This document shows, one piece after another, positions 23,711 through 32,649 of a stretch of 64,000 bases of DNA. This DNA is from Prevotella melaninogenica (GTDB lineage Bacteria > Bacteroidota > Bacteroidia > Bacteroidales > Bacteroidaceae): contig NZ_CP072350.1 of the NCBI RefSeq assembly GCF_018127965.1, positions 620,001 to 684,000 on the forward strand, given 5' to 3'. Below the pieces are notes generated by a model, which was not told the origin of the DNA, searched no databases, and saw only the letters and a program-made list of their open reading frames with translations. The position numbers and the translations under genes were made by a program. Position 1 is the stretch's first letter. Each line of letters begins with the position of its first letter.

Positions 23711-24047
23711 AAGGCAAAGATAATTCAGAATTCATAATTCAAAATTCATAATTATGATTACTACTATAATTCATAATTTATAATTCAAATTCATAATTAT
23801 GATTACCATATTAGCTTTGAACTTTGAGCTTTATGATATGTGCAAACTCTATCTCACTTTTACCGACTACGAATTTCGCTAATTATGCGAATCCTTATTA
23901 CAAAAGATTTCGTGTCATTTGCGTAATTCGTAGTTGACGAGATAACACGTTACTTGTAGCGATAAACCACAGTTAACATTAGTGTTTATAATTATGAATT
24001 CTGGATTATGAATTCTGAATTATTACAGCGTCTATTCTTTCTTCTTA
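23711..24047. repeat. AT microrepeats plus copy A of a 213-bp repeat
   Basis: 23720-23800 is an AATTCATAATT tract. 23811-24024 matches 28405-28617 over nearly its whole length: a CTTTGAACTTTGAG run, TGATATGTGCAAACTC, an ACTACGAATT...AATTCGTAGT inverted repeat, AAACCACAGTTAACATTAGTG and an AATTCTGAATTAT end. There is no open frame. It looks like a small non-autonomous repeat placed at the 3' end of feoB. Confidence 0.7.
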
Positions 24048-25040
24048 TCACATGAACAACATGCCCACTTGGAAGACCACAGCACTAACGATCCAGGCTA
24101 ATGCCGTAGTGTAACCTGCAGCAAAGAGAGCCCAACCCCAACTACCTGTTTCGCCTTTAATAGCTGCTATCGTGGCTACACAAGGGAAGTAAAGCAGTAC
24201 AAAGAGGAGGAACGAGAAGGCAGTCAGCGTGGCAATAGGCTCTGCTTCCTTGTTGCTAATGTGATGCATAGTTGCTACATCCTTTGTAATCAGATTATGT
24301 AGCTTTGAGTATTTACCTGTCTCACTACTATAACCGCTGTCGTCAGAGAAGCTATCATCATTAGAATAGAGTACGCCCATTGTTGATGCAACAATCTCTT
24401 TTGCACCCATACCAGACAATAAACCAACATCCAATTTCCAATTGAAACCCTGTGGACGGAACACTGGCTCAACGGCTTTACCGATTCGTCCGATATAGCT
24501 TTGTTCCTGTCGTGCTTGATTATCCATGTTCGGATCGTCTGGAAGAGGGAAGTAGCCTAAAGCCCATACGATGATAGAAGCAACAAGGATAATACCTCCC
24601 ATCTTTTTAAGATACTGCTTACCTTTCTCCCATGTATGGCGACCAATCGCCTTCCATGTTGGGAAACGGTAAGGTGGTAGCTCCATCACAAATGGCGTAT
24701 CCTCACCTTTGACCACAAAGGCTGAGAACAAACGACTCACCGCCACTGCCATCAACACACCTATTATATATAAGGAGAGCATAGCAAGCGAACGATATTT
24801 CAATGCAAAGAACGACCCCGTAATCATTACGTAGATAGGTAGACGAGCTGAACAACTCATCAATGGGAGAATCAACATGGTTATCAATCTACTCCTCCGA
24901 CTCTCAATCGTACGTGTTGCCATCACCGCTGGCACATTACAACCGAAGCCCATGATAAGTGGGATAAACGACTTTCCATGCAGTCCCATTTGTGCATCAG
25001 TCGGTCCATGATGAAGGCAGCACGTGACATATAGCCGCAA
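24048..25040 (-). CDS. feoB: FeoB C-terminal piece (membrane domain)
   Basis: This frame resumes FeoB at MGLHGKSFIPLIMGFGCNVP, continuing through ARLPIYVMITGSFF, the second gate and the C-terminal helices. Its first ~18 residues (MRLYVTCCLHHG...) are out-of-frame leader. On its own it would lack the GTPase domain. Confidence 0.7.
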   Translation of the reverse strand: MRLYVTCCLHHGPTDAQMGLHGKSFIPLIMGFGCNVPAVMATRTIESRRSRLITMLILPLMSCSARLPIYVMITGSFFALKYRSLAMLSLYIIGVLMAVAVSRLFSAFVVKGEDTPFVMELPPYRFPTWKAIGRHTWEKGKQYLKKMGGIILVASIIVWALGYFPLPDDPNMDNQARQEQSYIGRIGKAVEPVFRPQGFNWKLDVGLLSGMGAKEIVASTMGVLYSNDDSFSDDSGYSSETGKYSKLHNLITKDVATMHHISNKEAEPIATLTAFSFLLFVLLYFPCVATIAAIKGETGSWGWALFAAGYTTALAWIVSAVVFQVGMLFM

Positions 25041-26290
25041 TCCTCCATATAGGAGATAAAGAAGTAAAGTATCAATATCTGAGGGAGGAATACGATAACA
25101 GCTCCTACACCACCGATAATACCATCAACGATCATATCTTTTACTGGTCCAGCAGGCATATTCGTAGAAATGAACTCGCCTAACCAACCCACACCAGCCT
25201 CTATCCAATCCATTGGATACTGACCAATGACGAAGGTTGCCGTGAACATCACCAACAAAACAAGGAAAAAGATTGGGAAACCAAAGTATTTGTTTGTCAA
25301 TACATGGTCGATGACATGGGTGGTCTGATAGGTGTCTTTCTTATCACCTGTCGAGAAGTTTGCTTCTTTCAGCGCACCATTAATAAAACCATACTTGGCA
25401 TCCATGATGGCTGTTTCGCTATCATTACCTGTCTCTTCCTTTACACGAGCAGCTGCTGTATCACGATGATTGAATATCTCAATCGAATCACCTAACGGAC
25501 TAACGAGTTGCTCTACGTCCTTGTCATGCTCTAACAGTTTGATGGCAAGATAACGGGTAGAATAGCGATGGCAGAGTTCAGGGTATTTCTTCAAATGCTC
25601 CTGCATCTCCTTAATACCATTCTCTATCTCATGTCCGTGGTTGATATGGATATGGCGGAACTGCAACGACTCGTCTTCTTTCCCTTCGTAAACGGCAATA
25701 ATCTGGCGGAAGAGTTCCTTCACACCTCTGCCAGTGGTGAACACTGTTGGTATCATCGGCACTCCGAAGAGTTCAGAAAGCTTTTGTTCATCAATATGGT
25801 CACCACGCTGTTCTGTCTCATCAAACATGTTTAGCGCACAAACCATACGTATGTGCATATCTATCAACTGGGTTGTAAGATAGAGGTTGCGCTCAAGGTT
25901 AGACGAGTCTATCACATTGATGACTACGTCTGGAGTCTTGTCAACCAACTGCTTACGCACATAGAGTTCTTCAGGACTATAGGCTGAAAGGCTATAGGTA
26001 CCGGGGAGGTCAACAAGGTTAAACACATAACCATCAAACTCGGCATGACCTACCTTCGCATCAACCGTCACACCCGAATAATTACCTACTCGTTCGTGTG
26101 CTCCCGATGCAAAGTTGAAAAGCGATGTCTTACCACAATTAGGGTTACCGACAAGTGCCACATTGATTGTATGGCTCTTATGGCGCACTGCATCTGATAG
26201 TTTTTCGGGCGTTAGTTCCTTGTCCGTGCTGTCGTATGCGGTTGAATCCTGCACAACCTGATTGTCTTCCTGCTCCTCCTCATTCCCCAA
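24923..26290 (-). CDS. feoB: FeoB N-terminal piece (G domain and first membrane segments)
   Basis: As read from a TTG at 26290, this frame gives 455 residues with all G motifs of the FeoB GTPase (G1 GNPNCGKTS, G3 DLPG, G4 NMFD), the helical insertion and the first membrane helices up to SRAAFIMDRLMHK. The last ~20 residues are out of frame. It is interrupted relative to the C-terminal piece. Confidence 0.7.
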   Translation of the reverse strand: MGNEEEQEDNQVVQDSTAYDSTDKELTPEKLSDAVRHKSHTINVALVGNPNCGKTSLFNFASGAHERVGNYSGVTVDAKVGHAEFDGYVFNLVDLPGTYSLSAYSPEELYVRKQLVDKTPDVVINVIDSSNLERNLYLTTQLIDMHIRMVCALNMFDETEQRGDHIDEQKLSELFGVPMIPTVFTTGRGVKELFRQIIAVYEGKEDESLQFRHIHINHGHEIENGIKEMQEHLKKYPELCHRYSTRYLAIKLLEHDKDVEQLVSPLGDSIEIFNHRDTAAARVKEETGNDSETAIMDAKYGFINGALKEANFSTGDKKDTYQTTHVIDHVLTNKYFGFPIFFLVLLVMFTATFVIGQYPMDWIEAGVGWLGEFISTNMPAGPVKDMIVDGIIGGVGAVIVFLPQILILYFFISYMEDCGYMSRAAFIMDRLMHKWDCMESRLSHLSWASVVMCQR

Positions 26291-26526
26291 AAGTGAGTCT
26301 TCACATCCGACAATACCTCAATCTGGTCAGCCTCGCTATGACGAAGACTAACCTCATAACCCATAATCTTATATTTAACGGGGTCTTGCAAGGGTGCATT
26401 GAGCAATACCTCAACGGTCTTACCCTTGATAAATCCCATCTCTATGATTCGTTTACGAAAACCACCGTGTCCCGATACCTTTACGATAACACCAGTTTCT
26501 CCAGTCTTTAATTCTGATAGTTTCAT
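26212..26526 (-). CDS. feoA: FeoA-domain piece of feoAB
   Basis: As read, this frame yields 104 residues. The first ~75 form an SH3-like FeoA domain (KRIIEMGFIKGKTVEVLL, KIMGYEVSLRHSEA). After THFWG the frame slips and the tail (MRRSRKTIRL...) is out-of-frame nonsense. It overlaps the FeoB piece by 79 bp, which fits a frameshift in a fused gene better than an independent feoA. Confidence 0.7.
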   Translation of the reverse strand: MKLSELKTGETGVIVKVSGHGGFRKRIIEMGFIKGKTVEVLLNAPLQDPVKYKIMGYEVSLRHSEADQIEVLSDVKTHFWGMRRSRKTIRLCRIQPHTTARTRN

Positions 26527-26630
26527 ATTATTTATAATTCATAATTCATAATTCAAAATTCATAATTATGATTACTACTATAATTCATAATGCATAATTC
26601 AAAATCCATAATTATGATTACTACTGTTTA
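26527..26630. repeat. AATTCATAATT tract upstream of feoA
   Basis: A run of ATAATTCATAATTC and ATTATGATTACTAC phrases, like those at 19470, 23720 and 28362. It occupies the region where the feoAB promoter would be expected; no clear TAnnTTTG box is picked out. Confidence 0.6.
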
Positions 26631-26645
26631 CTCTATTTATTGCTG

Positions 26646-26890
26646 CACGCAACTTGTTTACTTGTCAACTTGTTCACTTGTCCACTTGCCAACTTGTTAA
26701 AGTTCCTTTGTTCCTTTGTCTTCTTCTCAAGCAACTCGTTCACTCGTCAACTTTTCAAAGTTCCTTTGTCTTCTTCTCAAGCAACTCGTTCACTTGTCTA
26801 CTCGTCAACTCGTCTACTTTTCAAAGTTCCTTTGTCTTCTTCTCAAGCAACTCGTTCACTTGTCTACTCGTCAACTCGTCTACATCGTAA
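26646..26890. repeat. Tandem repeats with 11-nt and ~50-66-nt structure
   Basis: 26646-26700 repeats ACTTGTC/CAACTTGT phrases with a period near 11 nt. From 26711 a longer unit containing TTCCTTTGTCTTCTTCTC and AAGCAACTCGTTCACT occurs three times (starts 26711, 26761, 26827), the later copies gaining a 16-nt TCTACTCGTCAACTCG-type block. Open frames through it are repeat artefacts. Confidence 0.7.
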
Positions 26891-27214
26891 GAAACAAAGG
26901 TAATGAAAAAAACAGAATAGAAAATGTTTATATAGTAAATACCTAATAATGGGGATAGGTAACGGCATGAAAAAAGGTTATAACAGGTATATTTCTTCAT
27001 GTAATAATAACAATACACTTGTCAGAGGAATGAGGTAATAAAAGCTTCCTTACACAAAGAGATACTATTACCAAACCTACAAGAATAGTTTTGTTTTAGT
27101 TTGCTGTCACTTTTAACACTTTGTGTAACAATACTGTAAATTAATGAGTTAAGTGGTGATTGCGGCTGACAGAAGTGACAGCAAGTCTGAAAATCAGAGA
27201 AGACGAGATGCCTG

Positions 27215-27360
27215 CTATCAATTTATAAACAAGGCGTTTATCCTCAAAGTTATTAGGAAACTGTACGTTATACCTCCGTCGCTCTTTGTTTTATTGTCCT
27301 CTCCGTGCCATTTCCTTATCTCCGTTCCCTCCGTTCCTCCGTGTGCCTTATTATGTAAGT
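27215..27360. mobile_element. Decayed MITE fragment (ISL3-related family)
   Basis: From CTATCAATTTATAAACAAGG through ACCTCCGTCGCTCTTTG to CCGTGTGCCTTATTATG this matches the right-hand part of the complete MITE at 43692-44036. The terminal inverted repeats are missing. The rest of 26900-27810 holds a 22-nt array and AT-rich sequence, with no gene recognised. Confidence 0.65.
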
Positions 27361-27394
27361 TTGTAAATAAAATTCATAACCTTAAAAATTAAAG

Positions 27395-27504
27395 AGTATC
27401 TTTTAGACTTGAATTAACGCCCTTTTGGCTTGCAAAAGATGCCCTTTAAGAGCCTTAGTAACGCCCTTTTGAAGTCCAATTAAGCACCTTTTACTTTGTT
27501 GTTC
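27395..27504. repeat. 22-nt periodic array, first locus
   Basis: Contiguous 22-nt units start at 27395, 27417, 27439, 27461 and 27483. The best are ACGCCCTTTTGGCTTGC-type and ACGCCCTTTTGAAGTCC-type. On the opposite strand the unit reads AAAAGGGCGT. The same family occurs at 44244 and 54988. There are no spacers, so this is not a CRISPR. Confidence 0.65.
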
Positions 27505-27814
27505 TGTAACTTATTGATTATTATAGATTTGTGAGGGTGATGAGAAATACTGTTTTTTGTGTGAAAAGAGGTGTTTTGTAGGGTTAATATGTAAATATAT
27601 TTTTAAGTCTGTAAACGGTAAAATACTATCTTTATTATCTCTTTAAAAACGAATACTAACTCATCCTTTGTAAATGATTCTTTGGTTTTTGTATATGTAA
27701 AGATAAGAATGTTGCATAAATAATCGTTGAAAGTCAATACCATACATATGGTATTTTTCATCGCTTTCGATAAACTTTTGGGGATATTGTTAGGATGGAA
27801 TGGGAAATTATCCC

Positions 27815-27822
27815 TATCTTTG
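27815..27822 (+). promoter_or_regulatory. Possible -7 box upstream of the DoxX gene
   Basis: TATCTTTG matches TAnnTTTG, 115 bp before the DoxX start codon, giving a leader of about 105 nt. Confidence 0.4.
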
Positions 27823-27936
27823 TAATGAATTAAAGGTATTGCCGCAGTGCTATTCTCCATATAGCCACGCTTATATAATAAGGTAGGGCGACATAGCACC
27901 GTAGGTAAAACGTATAAATATAAAAGATTGTAAGAT

Positions 27937-28368
27937 ATGAAATGTTTAGAATTACTATTCCCAAAAGCTGAGAGTACAAAGGCATCACTTATTTTATTGG
28001 CATCACGCCTTGTGTTCGGATTGACATTTGCGAGCCACGGACTCGACAAGTTACAGCACTTCACAGAAACGGCAACACACTTCCCTGCACCCTTCGGTAT
28101 GAGTGGTGAGGTGGCAGTAGGATTGAGTATTTTCGGTGAGTTAGTATGCGGTTTGGCATTCGTTTTTGGTTTCCTCACACGTTTAGCACTCTTACCAATG
28201 ATTTTCACCATGATAGTTGCTTTCACAACTGTGTTTGGTGGATCGATCAGTGCAGGTGAATTACCTTTCCTCTATCTTGTCATCTTCGTTCTCTCATGGT
28301 TTGCTGGTGCTGGCAAATTCTCTGTTGATGGCATCATTAGAAGCAAGATAAGTCGTGATAATTCATAA
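27937..28368 (+). CDS. DoxX-family membrane protein
   Basis: A 143-residue protein with four hydrophobic helices (about residues 17-35, 57-80, 85-105 and 110-130). It shows the DoxX/SURF4 pattern: RLVFGLTFASHGLDKL near helix 1, PFGMSGEVAVGLSIFGELV and a FLTRLALLPM turn. The family includes subunits linked to quinol oxidases and redox or thiol stress systems, but most members lack a defined function. It stands alone between repeat-rich regions. Confidence 0.88.
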   Translation: MKCLELLFPKAESTKASLILLASRLVFGLTFASHGLDKLQHFTETATHFPAPFGMSGEVAVGLSIFGELVCGLAFVFGFLTRLALLPMIFTMIVAFTTVFGGSISAGELPFLYLVIFVLSWFAGAGKFSVDGIIRSKISRDNS

Positions 28369-28617
28369 TTCATAATTCAAAATTCATAATTATGAACACC
28401 ATTATTAGCTTTGAGCTTTGAACTTTGAGCTTTGAACTTTATGATATGTGCAAACTCTATCTCACTTTTACTGACTACGAATTTCGCTAATGATTATTGC
28501 AATGTAATTCGTGTCATTTGCGTAATTCGTAGTTGGAGAGATAATACGTTACTGTAGCAATAAACCACAGTTAACATTAGTGTTCATAATTCTGAATTGT
28601 GAATTATGAATTTTGAA
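28369..28617. repeat. Copy B of the 213-bp repeat
   Basis: 28405-28617 matches 23811-24024 with scattered differences and small indels. It is preceded by an AATTCATAATT phrase and its terminal GAATTA runs into the stop codon of the symporter gene. No gene is present. Confidence 0.7.
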
Positions 28618-30042
28618 TTACCAGCATTCAATATCTTTTGCTATATCGGGCATTGTCTCTCGTTTGAAGACAGGACTCTTCACGCCTGCGCGCTTCTGTT
28701 GACGATAATCATCGAGTAGGCGGAAGGCATATTTACCAAGTGTTAAGATAGCAACGAGGTTACAAATAGTGATGAGTGCCATGAAGAAATCACCAATACT
28801 CCATACAAGGTCGAGGCTGGCAATGGCACCAAACATCACCATTACACCACCTGTTATCACACGCAAAGCGAGAATGGCTGAAGGCTTTTGAGTAAGGAAT
28901 CGTACGTTTGCCTCACCATAATAATAGTTTCCGATAATACTACTAAAAGCAAAGAAGAAGATGGCTATCGCTATAAAGATTGGACCAGCTGTACCCACTT
29001 CGCTCTCTAAAGCAACCTGAGTAAGGAGAATTCCTGAGTCGGAATTGTTGACATAAAGTCCACTGATGATAATGATAAAAGCCGTACAGCTACAAACGAG
29101 GAGCGTATCTGTGAATACACCGAGCGACTGGATGAGTCCTTGTTTCACGGGATGAGTAGTAGATGCGGTCGCTGCAATATTTGGAGCAGAACCCTCACCC
29201 GCCTCATTACTGAATAGTCCACGCTTAATACCGTTCATCATCGTAGCACCTAAGCTGCCACCTGCTACCTGTTCAAAGCCAAAAGCGTTCTCAATGATAA
29301 GGCGGAAGACGTGTGGAATGAGTTGAATATTCATTACAATAATGACTAAGGCAAGGAGCACGTAACCCACTGCCATCAGCGGAACGAGTATGCTACTGAC
29401 CTTGGCAATACGCTGAATACCACCGAAAACTATTGCTAAAGAGAGTATAGCGAGGGCGGCACCCATCCATGTTGGATCAATAGAAAATGCCTTTTGCATA
29501 GCACCACAAATCGTATTACTCTGTATGGAAATATAAGCCATACAGAAGGTCATTGTAATCAGTACGGCAAAGAGTTTCGCCATCCATTTACAATGCATAC
29601 CATGTAGAATGTAATAGGCTGGTCCACCAATGAACGAGTCGGCATGATGACGCTTATAAAGTTGGGCAAGTGTAGACTCAATGAAGGCTGTCGCAGAACC
29701 TAATAGGGCAATAACCCACATCCAAAAGACAGCACCAGGACCACCAATAGCTATCGCGCTTGCCACACCAGCAAGGTTTCCAGTACCCACACGTGAGGCT
29801 ATTGAGACGGCAAAAGCTTGAAAAGATGATACATGTTTCTCACCTTCGTCATGTGTTCCTGTCGATTCTCCTAATAGGCGAACCATCTCGCCAATCATGC
29901 GAAACTGCACAAAGCGCGTCCGCCATGTAAACCACAAAGCACAAATAACGAGTCCTGCTACGAGGATATATGTCCATGCAAAATAATTGACAGATACTAT
30001 GGCTTGATTCAACCAGCCGTCTGCGGAAAATAATTCTATCAT
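28618..30042 (-). CDS. Alanine/glycine:cation symporter (AGCS family)
   Basis: A 474-residue polytopic transporter, the normal AGCS length, with about 10-11 hydrophobic helices. Family signatures are visible: SRVGTGNLAGVASAIAIGGP near residues 80-100, FIGGPAYYILHGMHCKW, and KRGLFSNEAGEGSAPNIAAT around 260-280. Members import alanine or glycine with Na+ (or H+) across the inner membrane. It diverges from yitT with a 142-bp gap. Confidence 0.94.
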   Translation of the reverse strand: MIELFSADGWLNQAIVSVNYFAWTYILVAGLVICALWFTWRTRFVQFRMIGEMVRLLGESTGTHDEGEKHVSSFQAFAVSIASRVGTGNLAGVASAIAIGGPGAVFWMWVIALLGSATAFIESTLAQLYKRHHADSFIGGPAYYILHGMHCKWMAKLFAVLITMTFCMAYISIQSNTICGAMQKAFSIDPTWMGAALAILSLAIVFGGIQRIAKVSSILVPLMAVGYVLLALVIIVMNIQLIPHVFRLIIENAFGFEQVAGGSLGATMMNGIKRGLFSNEAGEGSAPNIAATASTTHPVKQGLIQSLGVFTDTLLVCSCTAFIIIISGLYVNNSDSGILLTQVALESEVGTAGPIFIAIAIFFFAFSSIIGNYYYGEANVRFLTQKPSAILALRVITGGVMVMFGAIASLDLVWSIGDFFMALITICNLVAILTLGKYAFRLLDDYRQQKRAGVKSPVFKRETMPDIAKDIECW

Positions 30043-30150
30043 TTAATATAAGGTTAAAAATCACTCGCAAAAATAATAAAAACGTCTGAAAGATATAAGT
30101 TTTGTGCGCAAAAATTTTAGCTATTCACTTGACTTTCATAATTATTTCAC

Positions 30151-30158
30151 TAACTTTG
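30151..30158 (+). promoter_or_regulatory. -7 box for the yitT-mnmA unit
   Basis: TAACTTTG, with CTTG 19 nt upstream as a weak -33 element, lies 26 nt before the ATG at 30185. Confidence 0.55.
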
Positions 30159-30184
30159 CAAAATGCTAATGGTTGACAAACACA

Positions 30185-31102
30185 ATGGTAAGAAAAAGAA
30201 AAAACAAGTTTAGAGATGTACGCGAATTTCTGATGATAGCATTGGCAATGATCATCGGCAGCTTTGGCTGGTGTGCATTCTTATTGCCACATCATATCAC
30301 GATTGGTGGTATTGCGGGTATCGCATCGGTTATTCAGTGGGGTCTTGATATCCCAGTGCAGTATACCTACCTTACTATCAACGGCATACTACTCTTTGTC
30401 GCGTTAAAGATATTGGGTTGGAAGTTCTGTGTCAGGACGATTTTTGCCGTATTAGTGTTCGCCTTTTCGACATCGGTGTTGCGTGAGGTCTTTGCTGGAC
30501 ATCCGTTGTTTTCAGACGAACCTTTCCTCGCCTGCGTTGTAGGTGGTGTGTTGTTAGGTGTCGGAGTCAGCATTGCCTTGCAGTATAATGCCAGTTCGGG
30601 TGGTTCGGATGTCATTGCGGCAATGATTCACAAGTATCGTGATGTGTCACTCGGACGTGTCATCCTTGCTTGCGACCTTTGTATCATTAGTTCCAGTTAC
30701 TTAGTCTTGGAGAATTGGGAAAAGGTTATCTATGGTTACATAGTCCTCTTCGTAATGACCTATGTGGTGGACTACCTTATTAATGGTATGCGTGGTTCCG
30801 TGCAGTTCTTTGTTATCTCTGAACACTGGGGAGAGATTGGTTCTGCCATTAACAACGATGTCGATCGTGGCTGTACGGTTATCGAGGCACGTGGATTCTA
30901 CACTGGTAAGAAGGTGGGAATGCTCTTTGTCATCGCACGACGGTCTGAAGCCCACTCTATCTATCAAGTGATTGACGAGATAGACCCTAACGCCTTTGTT
31001 TCACAAGGTGCTGTCAACGGTGTCTATGGCATGGGATTTGATAGAATGAAGGTGGCACACAAGAAGAAAGCGGCCGACGAGAAAGTTAGAGAAAAAGTAT
31101 AA
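30185..31102 (+). CDS. YitT family membrane protein (DUF161 + DUF2179)
   Basis: The ATG at 30185 gives 305 residues (MVRKRKNKF...); an in-frame TTG four codons upstream is less likely. Five or six hydrophobic helices (about residues 13-190) include GGIAGIASVIQWGLDIP and NASSGGSDVIAAMIHKY, both typical of YitT. The C-terminal cytoplasmic DUF2179 domain (about 200-290) contains RGCTVIEARGFYTGKK and IDPNAFVSQGAVNGVYG. The transported substrate, if any, is unknown. mnmA follows by 22 bp on the same strand. Confidence 0.9.
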   Translation: MVRKRKNKFRDVREFLMIALAMIIGSFGWCAFLLPHHITIGGIAGIASVIQWGLDIPVQYTYLTINGILLFVALKILGWKFCVRTIFAVLVFAFSTSVLREVFAGHPLFSDEPFLACVVGGVLLGVGVSIALQYNASSGGSDVIAAMIHKYRDVSLGRVILACDLCIISSSYLVLENWEKVIYGYIVLFVMTYVVDYLINGMRGSVQFFVISEHWGEIGSAINNDVDRGCTVIEARGFYTGKKVGMLFVIARRSEAHSIYQVIDEIDPNAFVSQGAVNGVYGMGFDRMKVAHKKKAADEKVREKV

Positions 31103-31124
31103 GTAAGAAGGGAAGAAAGTAAAG

Positions 31125-32207
31125 ATGGATATTCAGGAACTCGAAGGTAAGCGTATTGCCGTTCTCCTCTCTGGCGGTGTTGACAGCTCGGTTGTGGTCT
31201 ATGAGTTTGCACGATTAGGGCTGCATCCCGACTGTTTCTATATCAAGATAGGACCGGAAGAGAAGGAAGACTGGGACTGTAACTCTGAAGAAGACCTTGA
31301 GATGGCTACACTTGTGGCACGCCGCTTTGGCTGTAAGTTGGAAGTCATCGACTGTCATAAGGAGTATTGGGACCAGGTGACACGCTATACCATGGAGAAG
31401 GTGAAGGCTGGTTTTACGCCTAATCCAGATGTGATGTGCAACCGACTGATAAAGTTCGGGGCTTTTGATGAGAAGATGGGACATAACTATGACCTCATCG
31501 CAACGGGTCATTATGCACAGACAGAATGGATTGACGGACGTAAATGGCTCACTACAAGTCCTGATCCAGTCAAAGACCAAACCGACTTTTTAGCACAGAT
31601 TTACGACTGGCAACTGAAGAAAGCAATCTTCCCTATTGGTCACTACGAGAAGAATGAGGTGCGAGAGATTGCCGAGCGAGAGAATCTTATCAATGCGCAC
31701 CGAAAGGATTCGCAGGGAATCTGCTTCCTTGGAAATATCGACTATAATGAGTATGTACGCCGCTATTTAGGCGAAGAAATAGGCGACGTCATCGAACTTG
31801 AAACGGGAAAGAAGATTGGCGAACACAAAGGACTATGGTTCCATACCATCGGGCAACGGAAGGGACTCGGTCTTGGCGGTGGTCCTTGGTTCGTTATTAA
31901 AAAAGATGTAACTAAAAATATCCTGTATGTAAGTCATGGCTATGACCCTGCTACAGCCTACAAAAAAGATTTCCCGCTCCATGACTTCCACTTCCTAACA
32001 GAAGGTATCACAACTTTACCTGAGAAGATTACCTTCAAGATTCGCCACACACCTGAGTACCATCCAGCAACTGTTGAACAGTTGTCGGACGGTAGGTGTA
32101 TTATTCACTCTACCGAAAATATCCATGGCGTTGCCCCTGGACAATTCTGTGTTGTCTATGATGAACAGCACCATCGCTGCTTTGGTTCTGGAGAAATAAC
32201 GTTATAA
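31125..32207 (+). CDS. mnmA: tRNA-specific 2-thiouridylase MnmA
   Basis: A 360-residue enzyme of normal length. The PP-loop is SGGVDSS (residues 16-22). The two catalytic cysteines are C105 in PDVMCNRLIKF and C200 in SQGICFLGN, the conserved pair that carries the persulfide and forms the disulfide intermediate. The tRNA-binding part contains HTIGQRKGLGLGGGPWFV. MnmA adenylates and thiolates U34 in the wobble position of Lys, Glu and Gln tRNAs in the cytoplasm, drawing sulfur from IscS/Tus or alternative carriers. It is probably co-transcribed with yitT. Confidence 0.96.
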   Translation: MDIQELEGKRIAVLLSGGVDSSVVVYEFARLGLHPDCFYIKIGPEEKEDWDCNSEEDLEMATLVARRFGCKLEVIDCHKEYWDQVTRYTMEKVKAGFTPNPDVMCNRLIKFGAFDEKMGHNYDLIATGHYAQTEWIDGRKWLTTSPDPVKDQTDFLAQIYDWQLKKAIFPIGHYEKNEVREIAERENLINAHRKDSQGICFLGNIDYNEYVRRYLGEEIGDVIELETGKKIGEHKGLWFHTIGQRKGLGLGGGPWFVIKKDVTKNILYVSHGYDPATAYKKDFPLHDFHFLTEGITTLPEKITFKIRHTPEYHPATVEQLSDGRCIIHSTENIHGVAPGQFCVVYDEQHHRCFGSGEITL

Positions 32208-32310
32208 AGTTGACGAGTTTACGTGTTGACGAGTAGACAAGTTGTGTGTTGAGGAGTTGACGAGTTAAGAGTTGACAAGCGGATGAGTTGTGTGTTCTGT
32301 TTGTTGAGTT
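32208..32310. repeat. GTTGACGAGT microrepeats after mnmA
   Basis: About eight copies of a GTTGACGAGTT/GTTGACAAG phrase occur, several at 11-nt or near-11-nt spacing. The family is the reverse complement of that at 26646 and is seen in short form at 54228-54270 and 44635-44680. Confidence 0.55.
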
Positions 32311-32348
32311 AGCTTGAAGAATTTTTATTTTGCCTTTGCTACAATGAT

Positions 32349-32377
32349 AAACAATCGTTGTCGGGTTGTTTTTTTAT
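32349..32377 (+). terminator. Probable terminator after mnmA
   Basis: AAACAATC pairs with GGTTGTTT across a short loop, and the 3' arm runs into a seven-T tail. It lies about 140 bp downstream of the mnmA stop codon, beyond the microrepeats. Confidence 0.45.
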
Positions 32378-32522
32378 ATAAAATGAATTGATAAAGATAG
32401 GCTATAACAGCTTTTCTAAGTATTGCCGTCAGGTAAACATTCCCTATATGCGTTAGGATTTAGCGGTTTACTATCTTTATTACCATAACCTTATCATCCC
32501 TTTCTTTCCGTCTTCAAATAAT

Positions 32523-32583
32523 GTGTTGACGCCCCGCACATGTCGTGCTGATGCTTAGCACTAATGGTGCTGAGTACTAATTA
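32523..32583. repeat. GTG...CAC palindromes at 22-nt spacing, second locus
   Basis: Units at 32523-32539 (GTGTTGACGCCCCGCAC), 32545-32561 (GTGCTGATGCTTAGCAC) and a decayed one at 32567-32583 are separated by 5-nt spacers ATGTC and TAATG. Architecture is the same as at 3389 and 41493. Confidence 0.65.
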
Positions 32584-32649
32584 CGTTGTAATATATGACC
32601 GATGAGGGTTTAATTTGTTGTTAGAAGTGGGTTATACTATTAAAAATAA

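Larger units (their letters stand above)
24048..26526 (-). pseudogene. feoB: FeoAB ferrous iron transporter, split by two 1-base shifts
   Basis: Three overlapping frames together encode one fused FeoA-FeoB protein. FeoA domain: MKLSELKTGETGVIVKVSGH to QIEVLSDVKTHF. FeoB G domain: GNPNCGKTSLFNF (G1), GVTVDAK, DLPGTYSLSAYS (G3) and NMFD (G4). The membrane part with two gate regions follows, ending in QVGMLFM. The first frame break is in a TTTT run near 26287 (between FWG and NEEEQ), the second in AAA at 24989-24991 (MHK then GLHGKSF). Adding one base at each gives 2481 nt, exactly 827 codons including the stop, as expected for a Bacteroidota FeoAB. FeoB imports Fe(II) across the inner membrane. 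Real decay and homopolymer assembly error are both possible. Confidence 0.88.

Noticed and set aside
26640..26946. Overlapping short open frames in the tandem repeats
   Set aside because: All three frames are open only because of the repeat period; products are Ser/Thr/Leu-rich artefacts.
27603..28226. 207-codon minus-strand open frame
   Set aside because: It is antisense to the DoxX gene and runs into AT-rich intergenic DNA; the translation is low-complexity without domains.
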